Source: an uncultured Limosilactobacillus sp.
Lineage (GTDB): Bacteria > Bacillota > Bacilli > Lactobacillales > Lactobacillaceae
Assembly (NCBI RefSeq): GCF_934202235.1
Contig: NZ_CAKPXS010000002.1
Coordinates: 1 to 64,000 of the forward strand
Reading direction: 5' to 3'
Length of the DNA: 64,000 bases
Shown here one piece after another: positions 32,459 through 41,126 of this stretch. The notes beneath the pieces were generated by a model, which was not told the origin of the DNA, did no database searches, and saw only the letters and a program-made list of their open reading frames with translations. Numbering within the stretch: position 1 is the stretch's first letter; every line of letters starts with the position of its first letter. The translations under genes were made by a program, and so were the position numbers.

Positions 32459-33223
32459 TTAGTGCTGCGACATCTTACGTCGCTGGTGATAAAGGCAGGT
32501 AATCCAGGCGGTGATCGGCACCGTCAACAGGACCCCTAAAAAGGAAATGAGGATTTCGACTAGTTCGCCGACCATGATTTGGTTATTGAAGATCATTGCC
32601 CAGGAATAATGAAGGCTGGCAAACCAGGTAAATAATGACAATAATCCACCAAAGAAGCCAAAAAACAGGGTGTTGATGGTCGTCCCGATAATTTGGTGAC
32701 CAATGTGCATCCCCGCAGTAAACAAGCGCCGAAACGGCAAGGCGGTGTGTTTGGATGCCACTTCGTCAATTCCACTACTAATGGCAATTGCTGCTTCCGC
32801 GACGGCGCCAAGGCTGCAAAGGGTCGTCGTGGCGATGCTGATGTGGAGATAGTTGACACCGATCATGGTCGACATCCCCTGAAGGTCGTCACTGTCTTCG
32901 ATGCTAAAGCCGTAGGTCATGGCAAAGTGGACGGTAATTACGACAGTAACCATGGTAATGGCGGTCACTAGTAAGGCGGCACCAAACGCCGGAAGAGTGG
33001 CACTAGTCTGATCCGCCCCCAGAAAAATGGTAATTGCGAGAATGAGGACGCTGAAGATGACGGTTAATAACAGTGGTGGGAAATGCCAGATAATTAAAGT
33101 GATAAATAAGAAGAGTGCCAAGAAGTTTAACCAGATACTGACAAAGGCTAGCCACCCTTGCTGGCGGCCCACCGCGACCATGATCACTAACAGCACCAGG
33201 CTTAAGAGACTAATACTACTCAT
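32459..33223 (-). CDS. YibE/F-like membrane protein (short partner)
   Basis: The 254-residue polytopic protein has six to seven transmembrane segments and YibE/F-family signatures: YLHISIATTTLCSLGAVAEAAIAISSGIDEV, then RLFTAGMHIGHQIIGTTINTLFFGFFGG. It overlaps the end of the 374-residue YibE/F gene by 8 bp, and the two are alike in their second halves. They probably form a heteromeric membrane complex. YibE/F function is not established. It is the last gene of a minus-strand run headed by a metal ABC transporter. Confidence 0.85.
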   Translation of the reverse strand: MSSISLLSLVLLVIMVAVGRQQGWLAFVSIWLNFLALFLFITLIIWHFPPLLLTVIFSVLILAITIFLGADQTSATLPAFGAALLVTAITMVTVVITVHFAMTYGFSIEDSDDLQGMSTMIGVNYLHISIATTTLCSLGAVAEAAIAISSGIDEVASKHTALPFRRLFTAGMHIGHQIIGTTINTLFFGFFGGLLSLFTWFASLHYSWAMIFNNQIMVGELVEILISFLGVLLTVPITAWITCLYHQRRKMSQH

Positions 33224-34340
33224 GTTGACCGCTCCTTCCTAAGAGCAGGGCACCAAAGCCGCTGACTAAGGGAACCACCAGGCTAATCCCGATACCACTA
33301 ATCAGGCTTTGGACCATGCCGAGACTCATGTTCATGTTAAAGGTGTAGCCCCAGCCATTGCCGTTCTTTAAGTAAAGGACGCTGGAAGCAAAAGTACCTG
33401 CCATAAAAATTAAGAAGAGCACGTTGATTAGCGGCCCCATAATTTCCTTGCCCACGTTTTGGCCGGCAGCAAATAGTTGGCGACGGCTAATGTGAGGGTT
33501 TAACTGGCGTAATTCAAAGAGGGTGGCGATAATGTCGCTGCATTCGTCCATCACGGCCCCTAGCGAACCGAGCATTAGTTCGGCGATAAACAGTGTTTTG
33601 GGCACCTGGGTGACGTACTGCATCGATTCATAGAAGACGCCGCGGTTGCCCGTCAGCTGAAGAATCAGTTCCCCCAGGAGAACGGAAGTCGCGACGCCAA
33701 TTAACGTTGCCAGGAGAGTAGCCAACATTTTCTTATTCCAACCGAGAATAATGATCAGGCTGGTGGCCGCAAACAGGATTGTTAACCCGGCAAAAATAAC
33801 CAGTACCCAGGAATCAACGACCCGTTGGTCTAAGTAAATGGCAAAGATAAATAGGGCGGTATTAATAGCTACGCTGAAGAGAGCCTTGAGGCCGTTGGAC
33901 CCCATCAGCAAAACCAACATGGTTACTACTAGCCAGGCTAAAAAAGCAATGGTGACATCACGTTTGACGCCGCTAATAGTGCCCGCCAGCTGATGACCGT
34001 GACGATGAACCTGCGAAACAAAAAGTTGGTTGCCAGGGTGAAAACGAAAATCAGTAGTGTAGGAGTGACTGTAACTATTATTAAGGACAATCGTTTCACC
34101 TTGGTGGCGACCATTCATCATTTTGGCAGTAATACGTTGGTGGGTTAGTTCATCTTTGTTTTGCAAGCCATCAACTTGTGGTTGCGGTTGGCCGTTACTG
34201 ACACGGGTCACCTTCGCAATAGACCGGTGGTAAAAATGTTGGTTGTGGGTGACACCGACCATTAAGACCAGGCCAAGCAGTCCTAAAATGATTAGTTTGA
34301 GCCAGGTGGCTGGTCGAATGTGAAAATGCCAGCGATCCAT
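33216..34340 (-). CDS. YibE/F family membrane protein (long partner)
   Basis: The 374-residue protein has an N-terminal transmembrane helix (~13-30) and an extracytoplasmic beta-rich domain (~35-125, including GETIVLNNSYSHSYTTDFRFHPGNQLFV). About seven helices follow, with the YibE/F core: LFIAELMLGSLGAVMDECSDIIATL and RQLFAAGQNVGKEIMGPLINVLFLIFMAGTFAS. AGAGGAAGTG lies upstream of the ATG. The start is only 29 bp after the metal permease stop, without an obvious terminator, so it is probably cotranscribed. The role is unknown; a link to metal handling is an inference from the operon. Confidence 0.87.
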   Translation of the reverse strand: MDRWHFHIRPATWLKLIILGLLGLVLMVGVTHNQHFYHRSIAKVTRVSNGQPQPQVDGLQNKDELTHQRITAKMMNGRHQGETIVLNNSYSHSYTTDFRFHPGNQLFVSQVHRHGHQLAGTISGVKRDVTIAFLAWLVVTMLVLLMGSNGLKALFSVAINTALFIFAIYLDQRVVDSWVLVIFAGLTILFAATSLIIILGWNKKMLATLLATLIGVATSVLLGELILQLTGNRGVFYESMQYVTQVPKTLFIAELMLGSLGAVMDECSDIIATLFELRQLNPHISRRQLFAAGQNVGKEIMGPLINVLFLIFMAGTFASSVLYLKNGNGWGYTFNMNMSLGMVQSLISGIGISLVVPLVSGFGALLLGRSGQHE

Positions 34341-34369
34341 TTTCTTTCACTTCCTCTTGTCAATTATTT

Positions 34370-35170
34370 CTATCTTAGACTTTTTTGGAATTTTTGGTAG
34401 AGGAGGGCAGCAAAATAAATAGTCACTTCAATCGCCGATACGAAGAAACTGACTGGCCAATCGGTGTAGTAAGCGAGGGTCAGACCAGAATAAGTGCCAA
34501 TCAGGCAAAAGATAATCGATAGCGTCATTATTTTGCCAATGCTGTGGGTGAAGTACTGGGCACTAGCTGCTGGCAGTGTTAACAAGATAAAGATCAATAA
34601 GGAACCGACAATTTGTGAAGCAACGCTGACACTGATAGCTAACAAGAGGAGGAAGAGGAGCGAGATGATGGTGGTATTGACTCCCGCTGCGGTTGCGCCG
34701 ACGTGGTCAAAGGAATCGAACTTCAGTGGTTTAAAGATGAGGGCGGTGATAATTACCACGACGATCGACAGGATAATCAGTGAATGAACTTCGGCTTGGC
34801 TAATACCAACGATGCTCCCAAAGAGGATGCTTGTGGCAGAATTAGACATCTTGTTACTTAGTGACAAAAAGAGAATCCCAAGGCCAAAGCACAGGCCGGA
34901 GACGGCGGTGGTGATTGTTTCACGCCGTGATTGGTTGACACTTAACCGTCCAACCACGAGTGAACTGGCCAGGGTGAAGAGTAACATCCCGTTTAACAGT
35001 GGCCAGCCAGCAAAAACGGCGAAGGCGCCGCCGGCAAAGCCAATTTCTGAGAGGGTATGGGTAAGGAAGGACATTTCGCGAGCAACGATAAAAACGCCAA
35101 TCATCCCGCTGGTGATGGCAATGAAGGTGCTGGCCACGAAGGCGTAGCGCATAAAGTCTAGGTCAAACAT
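34370..35170 (-). CDS. Zinc/manganese ABC transporter permease (ABC-3 family)
   Basis: The 266-residue protein has about eight hydrophobic segments and ABC-3 family motifs: SFLTHTLSEIGFAGGAFAVF near the N-terminus and VASQIVGSLLIFILLTLPAASAQYFT in the C-terminal half. It forms the membrane channel of a ZnuB/MtsC/PsaC-type metal importer. Its ATG overlaps the stop of the ATPase gene (TAATG), a classical coupled arrangement. The upstream genes encode the ATPase and the binding protein. Whether the metal is Zn2+ or Mn2+ cannot be settled from this subunit. Confidence 0.93.
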   Translation of the reverse strand: MFDLDFMRYAFVASTFIAITSGMIGVFIVAREMSFLTHTLSEIGFAGGAFAVFAGWPLLNGMLLFTLASSLVVGRLSVNQSRRETITTAVSGLCFGLGILFLSLSNKMSNSATSILFGSIVGISQAEVHSLIILSIVVVIITALIFKPLKFDSFDHVGATAAGVNTTIISLLFLLLLAISVSVASQIVGSLLIFILLTLPAASAQYFTHSIGKIMTLSIIFCLIGTYSGLTLAYYTDWPVSFFVSAIEVTIYFAALLYQKFQKSLR

Positions 35171-35838
35171 TAATGAACCTCCTTGAATTCTGGAAAGTCA
35201 CTCAGCACCCCTTCGTGGTAACCGGGGCGGGTCATTTTAAGAAAACGCGTACCATAGCGCTTAGCCAGCGGTAGGTCATGGGTAACGAAGAGAACGGTGA
35301 GCCCCTGTTTTTGCAATTTAGCAACGAGGTCTAGTAGTTCATATTTCATGGTATTATCCAAGCTGGCAGTAGCCTCGTCCAAAATTAGTAGACGTGGCCG
35401 GTTGACCAGTGCCTGGGCAAGGTAGGCCCGTTGTTTTTCGCCACCAGAAGCCAGTCCCAGTGGTCGGCGGCTAATCTCCTGCAGGTTGGTTTCGGTTAAG
35501 GCCTGTTGGATGTGCTGCTTTTCGCGCCTGGTTTGCCAGGGAATGTAACTGTCATTATAATTGAGGGCCACAAATTCACGGATGGCCAGCGGGTATTCGC
35601 TATCCAGGTTGCGAAACTGCGGGACGTAGCCAATTTGGCGGTTGCTGGGGCGGGTAATTTCTCCACCCTGGGGATGAAGGCTCCCGAGCAGCGTTCGGAT
35701 GAGGGTGGTTTTACCGACCCCGTTATCGCCAAAAACAATAAAAAAGTCTCCTGCCATGATTTGACAGTCAAGAGACTTAATTACTGAGTGTTCACCGAAC
35801 GCCACCGTTAAGTTGTTAATGTTAACTAGTGGCTTCAT
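35170..35838 (-). CDS. Zinc/manganese ABC transporter ATP-binding protein
   Basis: The 222-residue ATPase has Walker A GDNGVGKTT, a Q-loop (IGYVPQF), signature LASGGEKQRAYLAQAL, Walker B LLILDEATASLD and an H-switch VTHDL. It energises the adjacent ABC-3 permease and dimerises in the cytoplasm. The signature begins ASGGE rather than LSGGQ, which is common in this metal subfamily. It lies 16 bp after the binding-protein gene and overlaps the permease start. Confidence 0.94.
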   Translation of the reverse strand: MKPLVNINNLTVAFGEHSVIKSLDCQIMAGDFFIVFGDNGVGKTTLIRTLLGSLHPQGGEITRPSNRQIGYVPQFRNLDSEYPLAIREFVALNYNDSYIPWQTRREKQHIQQALTETNLQEISRRPLGLASGGEKQRAYLAQALVNRPRLLILDEATASLDNTMKYELLDLVAKLQKQGLTVLFVTHDLPLAKRYGTRFLKMTRPGYHEGVLSDFPEFKEVH

Positions 35839-35854
35839 GAAAAGCGCTCCTTAC

Positions 35855-36769
35855 TTATTTGTTTTCCTGTTGCTGAATCTTGGCTAACTGGTCGTACTGG
35901 CTCATCATCCATTCAGAGTAAGTCTTGCCGTGCGGCTTTGATTCAGTCACCTTTAAAATAGGGGTGTGGTGCTTTTTCGCGTATTTAACAAGGTTGTTGA
36001 CCACTTTATCACTCGTTTGTGAGTTTTCAACGAAGAAGGCCAGTTGGTGGTTCTTCATTTCATTCTTGATGTTGCGGATATCCTTTGGTGAAGGATCGGT
36101 TTCGTCTTCAATGGCCTTTTCAAAGTGCTTGTCAGCGACCTGGTAGCCAGTTGCAGAGAGGGCGTAGTCAAAAACTGGTTCGCTAACTGCCACCTTGTTG
36201 CGCTGCGGGTTAACGTTCTTTTTGATCTGCTGAACCTTTTCATCAATTGGTTGAAGAGATTGAGCATACTTTTGAGCGTTTTGGTGGTAGTAGTCGGCGT
36301 GAGCCGGGTCCAGCTTGCTGTACTTATCAGCTAGCTTGTTAGCCAGTGCTGGCATGGTAGCCGGCCGGTACCAAACGTGTTCGTTATCGCCAACCTTCTT
36401 GTGGGCGACACTCTTGCCGACATTAACTACCTGCAGGTCCTTGTGGTGGTTGTTGCGGGCCAATTTTTTCAGCCACGGGTCGTAGTCAAGGCCGTTTTCG
36501 ATGACGACGTTCGCCTTGGCAACTTGGCGGGCCTGCTTCGTTCCCGGATGATAATTGTGGGGGTCAATTGAAGTGCTATTGATAATTGAGGTTACGTGAC
36601 CATACTTCCCAGCGACTTGACTAGCAGCCTCACCATAGAAATCTAGGCTGGTGACAACCTGGATCGGTTTGCTGCTAGCTGCCAGGACGTGGTGGTTAGT
36701 GAGCGGGATCAGGGCAATCATTGCTGCAAGAATAACTCCGCAGCTAACTTTAAACAGACGTTTGAGCAT
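35855..36769 (-). CDS. Metal ABC transporter substrate-binding protein (ZnuA/PsaA family)
   Basis: The 304-residue exported protein of the cluster-9 (ZnuA/PsaA) family captures Zn2+ or Mn2+ for the adjoining permease. Probable ligands are the His in SIDPHNYHPG, the His in DNEHVWYRP, the Glu in AVSEPVFDY and an acidic residue in VTESKPHG. A third-position Glu recalls Mn-binding PsaA rather than His-rich ZnuA; the last ligand is Glu where PsaA has Asp. The signal peptide ends in HVLAASS with no lipobox cysteine. It therefore appears to be a non-lipidated binding protein, unusual for a Gram-positive importer. It is the first gene of the operon, behind a GTTTAC-AATA-GTAAAC palindrome. Confidence 0.92.
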   Translation of the reverse strand: MLKRLFKVSCGVILAAMIALIPLTNHHVLAASSKPIQVVTSLDFYGEAASQVAGKYGHVTSIINSTSIDPHNYHPGTKQARQVAKANVVIENGLDYDPWLKKLARNNHHKDLQVVNVGKSVAHKKVGDNEHVWYRPATMPALANKLADKYSKLDPAHADYYHQNAQKYAQSLQPIDEKVQQIKKNVNPQRNKVAVSEPVFDYALSATGYQVADKHFEKAIEDETDPSPKDIRNIKNEMKNHQLAFFVENSQTSDKVVNNLVKYAKKHHTPILKVTESKPHGKTYSEWMMSQYDQLAKIQQQENK

Positions 36770-36803
36770 AGCGTTTCCTTCTTTCTGGTGACTTCTGTCA
36801 TCG

Positions 36804-36819
36804 GTTTACAATAGTAAAC
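36804..36819 (-). promoter_or_regulatory. Putative metal-responsive operator
   Basis: A perfect inverted repeat GTTTAC-AATA-GTAAAC lies 35 bp upstream of the binding-protein start and overlaps a TACTAT -10 on the minus strand. This is the expected position for a Zur/MntR/AdcR-type repressor site, but the class cannot be told from the sequence. Confidence 0.55.
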
Positions 36820-36957
36820 ATAGCTTTTACGAAAGGCAACCCTTTTCTTTAAAAAAGAGGAATTGTAAAATTGTCGTTAAAATGTAACAATCGGAGCAAG
36901 CTTAAGCCAGTCAGCGGTTAATTGCTGGCTTGAGGCAGCAAAGGGGAGCATAAGGGC

Positions 36958-38088
36958 ATGAATTTATTACAATTTCTTCACCGCTGGTGGGATCAAGTCA
37001 AGATTCGTCATTTCCTGCGCCGGCACCCCGAAGCTAGCAGTGCTTACCGCCAATTACGAACGAATGGCTGGCCGGCAGGGGCGATTGGTTATTTTCTGCG
37101 CCACCAGGATCGCCTGGAGATGACGTACCAGGTAGGTTCGCCACTATATGTTGCCATGCTACAAAACAGTGGATTGACAGCGTACCAGCAGCTGACGTTA
37201 ATTATTGACCGGCACCTGCAATCGTGGGTTGATGCGACTGGTTTTTTACAACTGGGCAGTCATGATTTTCGACTAGCAGCGGGCCTCTCACCACAAAGCT
37301 TTTTCTATCCTTATTTTCGTCAATTAGTCGTTGATGCCTACCCAACCCCGCTGGGGTTAAGTCAGGATCAACTAGGTCGCCGGGTCCACTTATTCCGGGT
37401 TTACCTGGATCGACAAAATATTAGCTACCTGCGTCGCTATCCGGCACCAGCTGGAGCTAGTGACTACCAACGACTGTTAAAGTACTGTACGGACCGCCAC
37501 TTAGCATTGGACTATCAAACGGGGGCTAATTACCACAATCGTTACCATGACCACTTTGATTATCCCCATAACATGAAGGTCCAATTAATGTGTGACTCTC
37601 CGCGGTCACGCTACAATGACGCCCGGATGATCGAATTCATTATCGATATTGCAAGTGGGAAATTTGTTAGCCAGTGGAACGTTTATCAGACTAATTCTGC
37701 AGGGCAGGTTGATGCCAACCCGCGACACTATTCGGTCGACGAACTATACCAGGTGGCTAATACCGAATCGTTTAATTATGGACTCCCCCACGGGGGCTAT
37801 CGGCTGCCAGCGGCTTACCAGGGGACGCACCGTTACTTAGATATCCAACAACCAACGAATAGTCAAATTCGCCGACAAGCCAAGAAGTACTGGCGTTATC
37901 CGTATGATTACAACCACGGGGGTCCATTTGCGGAAATCGTCAGGAATGGTGGTGACAATGACGTACGTTGCTGGCGAGCCATTCCGGAAGACCAGCGGCA
38001 GTCAGTCTACAATGACTTTGTTGCTACTTTGCGGGCTGGCCAACAGCCCAATCAGGGTATCGCTACCTACTTGGATCAACGGAAATAA
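36958..38088 (+). CDS. Hypothetical protein, possibly DUF3114 family
   Basis: The 376-residue protein is rich in Tyr, His and Arg, with no signal peptide and no membrane segment. Its layout recalls the Lactobacillales DUF3114 family, but I am not certain of this. Notable stretches are the N-terminal helix with WWDQVKIRHFLRRHPEAS, the central NYHNRYHDHFDYPHNMKVQLMC, MIEFIIDIASGKFVSQWNVY, and NTESFNYGLPHGG. AGGGGAG precedes the ATG. The 5' region has an AAGCCAG/CTGGCTT hairpin (36903-36932). It is flanked by a terminator and transcribed away from the metal operon. No function can be assigned; the clustered His/Tyr could form a metal or substrate site. Confidence 0.75.
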   Translation: MNLLQFLHRWWDQVKIRHFLRRHPEASSAYRQLRTNGWPAGAIGYFLRHQDRLEMTYQVGSPLYVAMLQNSGLTAYQQLTLIIDRHLQSWVDATGFLQLGSHDFRLAAGLSPQSFFYPYFRQLVVDAYPTPLGLSQDQLGRRVHLFRVYLDRQNISYLRRYPAPAGASDYQRLLKYCTDRHLALDYQTGANYHNRYHDHFDYPHNMKVQLMCDSPRSRYNDARMIEFIIDIASGKFVSQWNVYQTNSAGQVDANPRHYSVDELYQVANTESFNYGLPHGGYRLPAAYQGTHRYLDIQQPTNSQIRRQAKKYWRYPYDYNHGGPFAEIVRNGGDNDVRCWRAIPEDQRQSVYNDFVATLRAGQQPNQGIATYLDQRK

Positions 38089-38092
38089 AAGA

Positions 38093-38127
38093 AGGCACCA
38101 ACCGCTTTCGCAACGGCTGGTGCCTAA
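38093..38127. terminator. Bidirectional terminator between convergent genes
   Basis: AGGCACCA(ACCG) / (CGGC)TGGTGCCT has A-rich and T-rich flanks. Confidence 0.82.
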
Positions 38128-38136
38128 TTTGTGTTG

Positions 38137-39075
38137 TTAGTCATTGTATGACCGGCGATGGAGGTAGAGTGAAGCAATAAGCGAAAGCAATCCGGCCAGA
38201 CCAATGATGATCCAGAAACCGTACTTGGAACTCTCCCAGGGCATCCCGCCAACGTTCATCCCCATCAGACCGCTGAGCAGGGCAGCAATCCCGATCACGA
38301 GGCCGGTGGAATCCAAAAACTTCATTAGGTGATTCAGGTGGTTATCCATCATCGCGGTGTACAGACTGCTGAGGGATTCAACCGCATCCCGGTAGATATG
38401 AATGGCCTTTGATAACCGCCGCTGACTAGTCTCAATTTTTAACTTGAGTGAGTCACTGATATTGCGAGCCATGGGACTGTCTACTAGTGCCTTCAGGGTG
38501 GTCGTTTGATCGTTAACGGTGTGTTCAAAGTAAACCAGTTGCCGCATCAGTTCCGTCAGCGCCCGGAGCTCGGTATTTTTAATCGTGGTATCGCGTGACG
38601 CTTGGTCTAGCCGGTCAATCTCGTCCTCAAAGTTTTGCAGGGCAGCGTTAAGTTGTTGCTGCCAGGCATCCACCAGGTGAAATACCAGCTGGTGGACGGG
38701 GTCATGTTCGGCTACTGCTTGTTGCAGTTCCTCAAATGAAACGGCTGAATTTTGGGTACAGATGATCAGGTGGTCCTGGTCAAAGATTAAGATGGCTGGT
38801 GTTAATTGCTCTTCAATATGCTGGTAACCAAAATTGAAGTCAAAGACAACCAGAAGGTGGGGATTGGTCAGCTGCTTGCTTTCAAGCAGTTGAAACCGTG
38901 ACACTTCTTCTGCCGAATTGCAGCGGTCAAAGATTGTGGGGTCCAGGTTAAATTGCGTACAAAGCTCGGCGATTTCTTCTGGAGTAGGCGAAGATAATAA
39001 AAGGATTGTTGAGGATTGGCCCTGACCGGTAGTGACTTGTAAATGTCGACCGTTAATGGTAAACGTTTGAAGCAT
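38137..39075 (-). CDS. CorA-family divalent cation (Mg2+) transporter
   Basis: The 312-residue protein has a long cytoplasmic alpha/beta domain (1-240) with the extended helices typical of CorA (ALVDSPMARNISDSLKLKIETS). Two C-terminal transmembrane helices flank the signature YGMN-type sequence LMGMNVGGMPW, and a basic tail RRSYND closes it. CorA forms a pentameric channel taking up Mg2+, Co2+ or Ni2+ down the membrane potential. AAAGGAG precedes the ATG. It is monocistronic and convergent with the 376-residue hypothetical gene. Confidence 0.93.
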   Translation of the reverse strand: MLQTFTINGRHLQVTTGQGQSSTILLLSSPTPEEIAELCTQFNLDPTIFDRCNSAEEVSRFQLLESKQLTNPHLLVVFDFNFGYQHIEEQLTPAILIFDQDHLIICTQNSAVSFEELQQAVAEHDPVHQLVFHLVDAWQQQLNAALQNFEDEIDRLDQASRDTTIKNTELRALTELMRQLVYFEHTVNDQTTTLKALVDSPMARNISDSLKLKIETSQRRLSKAIHIYRDAVESLSSLYTAMMDNHLNHLMKFLDSTGLVIGIAALLSGLMGMNVGGMPWESSKYGFWIIIGLAGLLSLIASLYLHRRSYND

Positions 39076-39242
39076 CGCTGCCAGCTCCTTTCGACTGCAT
39101 CATGCAAGCTACTCTTATGATGATAATTATACCGGAGAGGGCCAGAAAACAATAAAAAGATGCCTGATGAGCTGACCAATCAAAAAAGGACTATAATAAT
39201 CTTTAATGATAATAAGTCGGTTTGAATGAAGAAGGCTCGATC

Positions 39243-40544
39243 TTGAAGAAACAAAAGAATGGTTCTATTGGTGTTGTTGGGGCAACCGCCATTGGTGTTG
39301 GCGGAATGATGGGTGCTGGACTCTACACTTTGCTGGGGCTGGCTGCCAAAAGTGCGGGGAAGTGGTTGCCACTGTCATTTTTGATTGGGGGGATTGTGGC
39401 TGCTTTTTCTGTTTATTCTTATTCACGGTTGGGAATGACCTACCCGGATCGCGGTGGGGCCGCAAAGTTTCTCCTGCGTGGTTTTGGCAATGGTTTACTC
39501 GCCGGGGGAATCAACGTTTTCCAGTACTTTGGCTGGATTATTGCGATGGCTCTCTATGCGACCGGTTTTGCCGAGTATACTTGTCAGTTGGCGGGAATTA
39601 AAGGTGGTGGTTGGCGAGGAAAAATAATTAGCATTGGGATTGTTATCCTCGTTGTCCTCGTTAATATTCTTGGTTCGCGACAAGTGGCACGAGCACAAAC
39701 CACAATTATTGCCTTTGAGTTAGTTATTTTGGCTGGTTTTATTGGTTTCGGCCTTAGTCATGCCCACGTACCGGTGATGGCTCCGCACGTTGCTGGTGGT
39801 CCATTGGGGGTCTTATCGGCCGCCGGTTTGCTATACGTGACCTATGAAGGATTCGGGGTGGTCACGAACGCCGCCGGCAGTATGAGTAATCCGGAGAAAC
39901 AGTTACCGTTGGCGTTGACGCTCTCCTTAGTAATTGTGATGGTGGTTTATATCCTCGCCAGTATCGTGGTGATCAAGACGATCGGTGTTCAGCAGGCCAT
40001 TAATAACCAGGGCCATGTTTTGGCGGTGGCTGGTAAAACAATTTTTGGTAAGCTGGGAATGGTCTTGATTGGGGTTGCCGCCCTGGTAGCAACCGCCTCC
40101 GCTGTCAATTCGACGATGTTTGGTGATGACAACTTAGCCATTCGCATTTCCAAGGCGGGTGAAATCCCGGTACAGTTTGGCGCGATGACCAGAGTTGGTG
40201 GTACGTGGGGGTTATTCATTACTTCCCTGATTGTCTGCGTCTTTGTGGTGGTCTTTCCGCTAGCCGATGTTGGTCAGATGGCCAGCCTGGCATTTTTGCT
40301 GGTTTACGCAATGGTGAATGTTGGACACCTGCGACTAGTTAAGCAAACAGGAGCCAACCGTTTTGTGTTGATGTGTTCAGTCGGCTTAAACCTGGCCCTC
40401 TTTGCCTTGCTGTTTGGTCAAACTATTGTCCGTGGCGACGTTTTAACCTGGGCATCGGTAGTGGTCCTGCTAGTGGCAAGTTTTATTATTGAGTTTCTGT
40501 GGCGCCAGCGCAACCACGAAAACCTGCACTGGCTTGGTAAGTAG
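39243..40544 (+). CDS. APC-superfamily amino acid permease
   Basis: The protein has about 433 residues and 12 hydrophobic segments. The APC TM1 signature GATAIGVGGMMGAGLYTLLG is the unwound substrate-binding helix. TM2 to TM3 carry SVYSYSRLGMTYPDRGGAAKFL, and TM6 carries LYVTYEGFGVVTNAAGSM. It transports an amino acid or polyamine, probably with H+ or by exchange. I chose the TTG at 39243, which has AAGAAGG upstream and begins MKKQKNGSIG; another TTG at 39222 is possible. A TATAAT lies at 39192-39197. It is a single gene. Confidence 0.87.
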   Translation: MKKQKNGSIGVVGATAIGVGGMMGAGLYTLLGLAAKSAGKWLPLSFLIGGIVAAFSVYSYSRLGMTYPDRGGAAKFLLRGFGNGLLAGGINVFQYFGWIIAMALYATGFAEYTCQLAGIKGGGWRGKIISIGIVILVVLVNILGSRQVARAQTTIIAFELVILAGFIGFGLSHAHVPVMAPHVAGGPLGVLSAAGLLYVTYEGFGVVTNAAGSMSNPEKQLPLALTLSLVIVMVVYILASIVVIKTIGVQQAINNQGHVLAVAGKTIFGKLGMVLIGVAALVATASAVNSTMFGDDNLAIRISKAGEIPVQFGAMTRVGGTWGLFITSLIVCVFVVVFPLADVGQMASLAFLLVYAMVNVGHLRLVKQTGANRFVLMCSVGLNLALFALLFGQTIVRGDVLTWASVVVLLVASFIIEFLWRQRNHENLHWLGK

Positions 40545-40639
40545 TGAAGTTGAAGGATTGTTTTGCCAATTAGGAATAATAACGTGATGGAAAGCAAGCC
40601 CCTGATAATGAGTCATAATCAGTAAAAGGTGGTAGAACA

Positions 40640-40768
40640 ACGGCTAGTCAATAAGCGGCAGACCAGCAGCCAACCAGTCCCCCAGGCCAAAATGGCTAGA
40701 CAACAATGGTGGCTGTAAGCGGGTTAGTGGTCTTGTCACTCCTTGGCTTAACTAAAAAGAACGAGTAA
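40640..40768 (+). pseudogene. Remnant of an LPXTG protein C-terminus
   Basis: In the frame ending at TAA 40766-40768, the DNA from 40721 reads GLVVLSLLGLTKKNE then stop. This is the hydrophobic helix and charged tail of a sortase anchor, as in the real proteins of this window. Just upstream, in a different frame, comes NQSPRPKWLDNNGG, which resembles a linker plus a damaged LPxTGDNNGG. Stops and a frame shift separate the parts, and there is no start or ribosome binding site. I read it as a decayed surface protein gene; the match is short. Confidence 0.45.
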
Positions 40769-40898
40769 TCTCAAAAGGACTATTCGCTGGCTGCGGTGTT
40801 GGTCTGACGATAATAGTTGGTTTTGTCATTGCGCTTTCTTGATGCCAGTGCGATCACCAGAATAAGTCCTCGTTGGTAAAGTAAATTGATCAAAAATT

Positions 40899-40934
40899 AA
40901 CAGCAGTTACTACCCAGTAAACTGCTGTTTTTTG
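40899..40934 (+). terminator. Intrinsic terminator
   Basis: AACAGCAGTTtACT / AGTAAACTGCTGTT is followed by six Ts. It sits downstream of the decayed anchor and probably once served that gene. Confidence 0.88.
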
Positions 40935-41126
40935 TATGGTGATAAACTACTGGTAACAAAAAAACACCGTCATCTCAACCTTAACGTTAAAACGGACTAG
41001 AACGATCGCTGGTGTGTTAGGTTGATCGTTGATGTTCAAGTGATAAAATAATTATGATAGTACTTTTTGCTTCAACGAGTAGTTTTTTAGCAGAAATGAT
41101 GCTTTCTTAATTAGTATAAGCTGGTG

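Larger units (their letters stand above)
40545..41126. other. 582-bp region without an intact gene
   Basis: The region holds a short LPXTG-anchor-like remnant (about 40640-40768) and a strong terminator (40899-40934). No other recognisable coding signal was found. Confidence 0.55.

Noticed and set aside
33216..33223. Frameshift splitting a single YibE/F protein
   Set aside because: Both reading frames encode complete, mutually similar multi-helix proteins with their own starts; the 8-bp overlap is ordinary operon packing.
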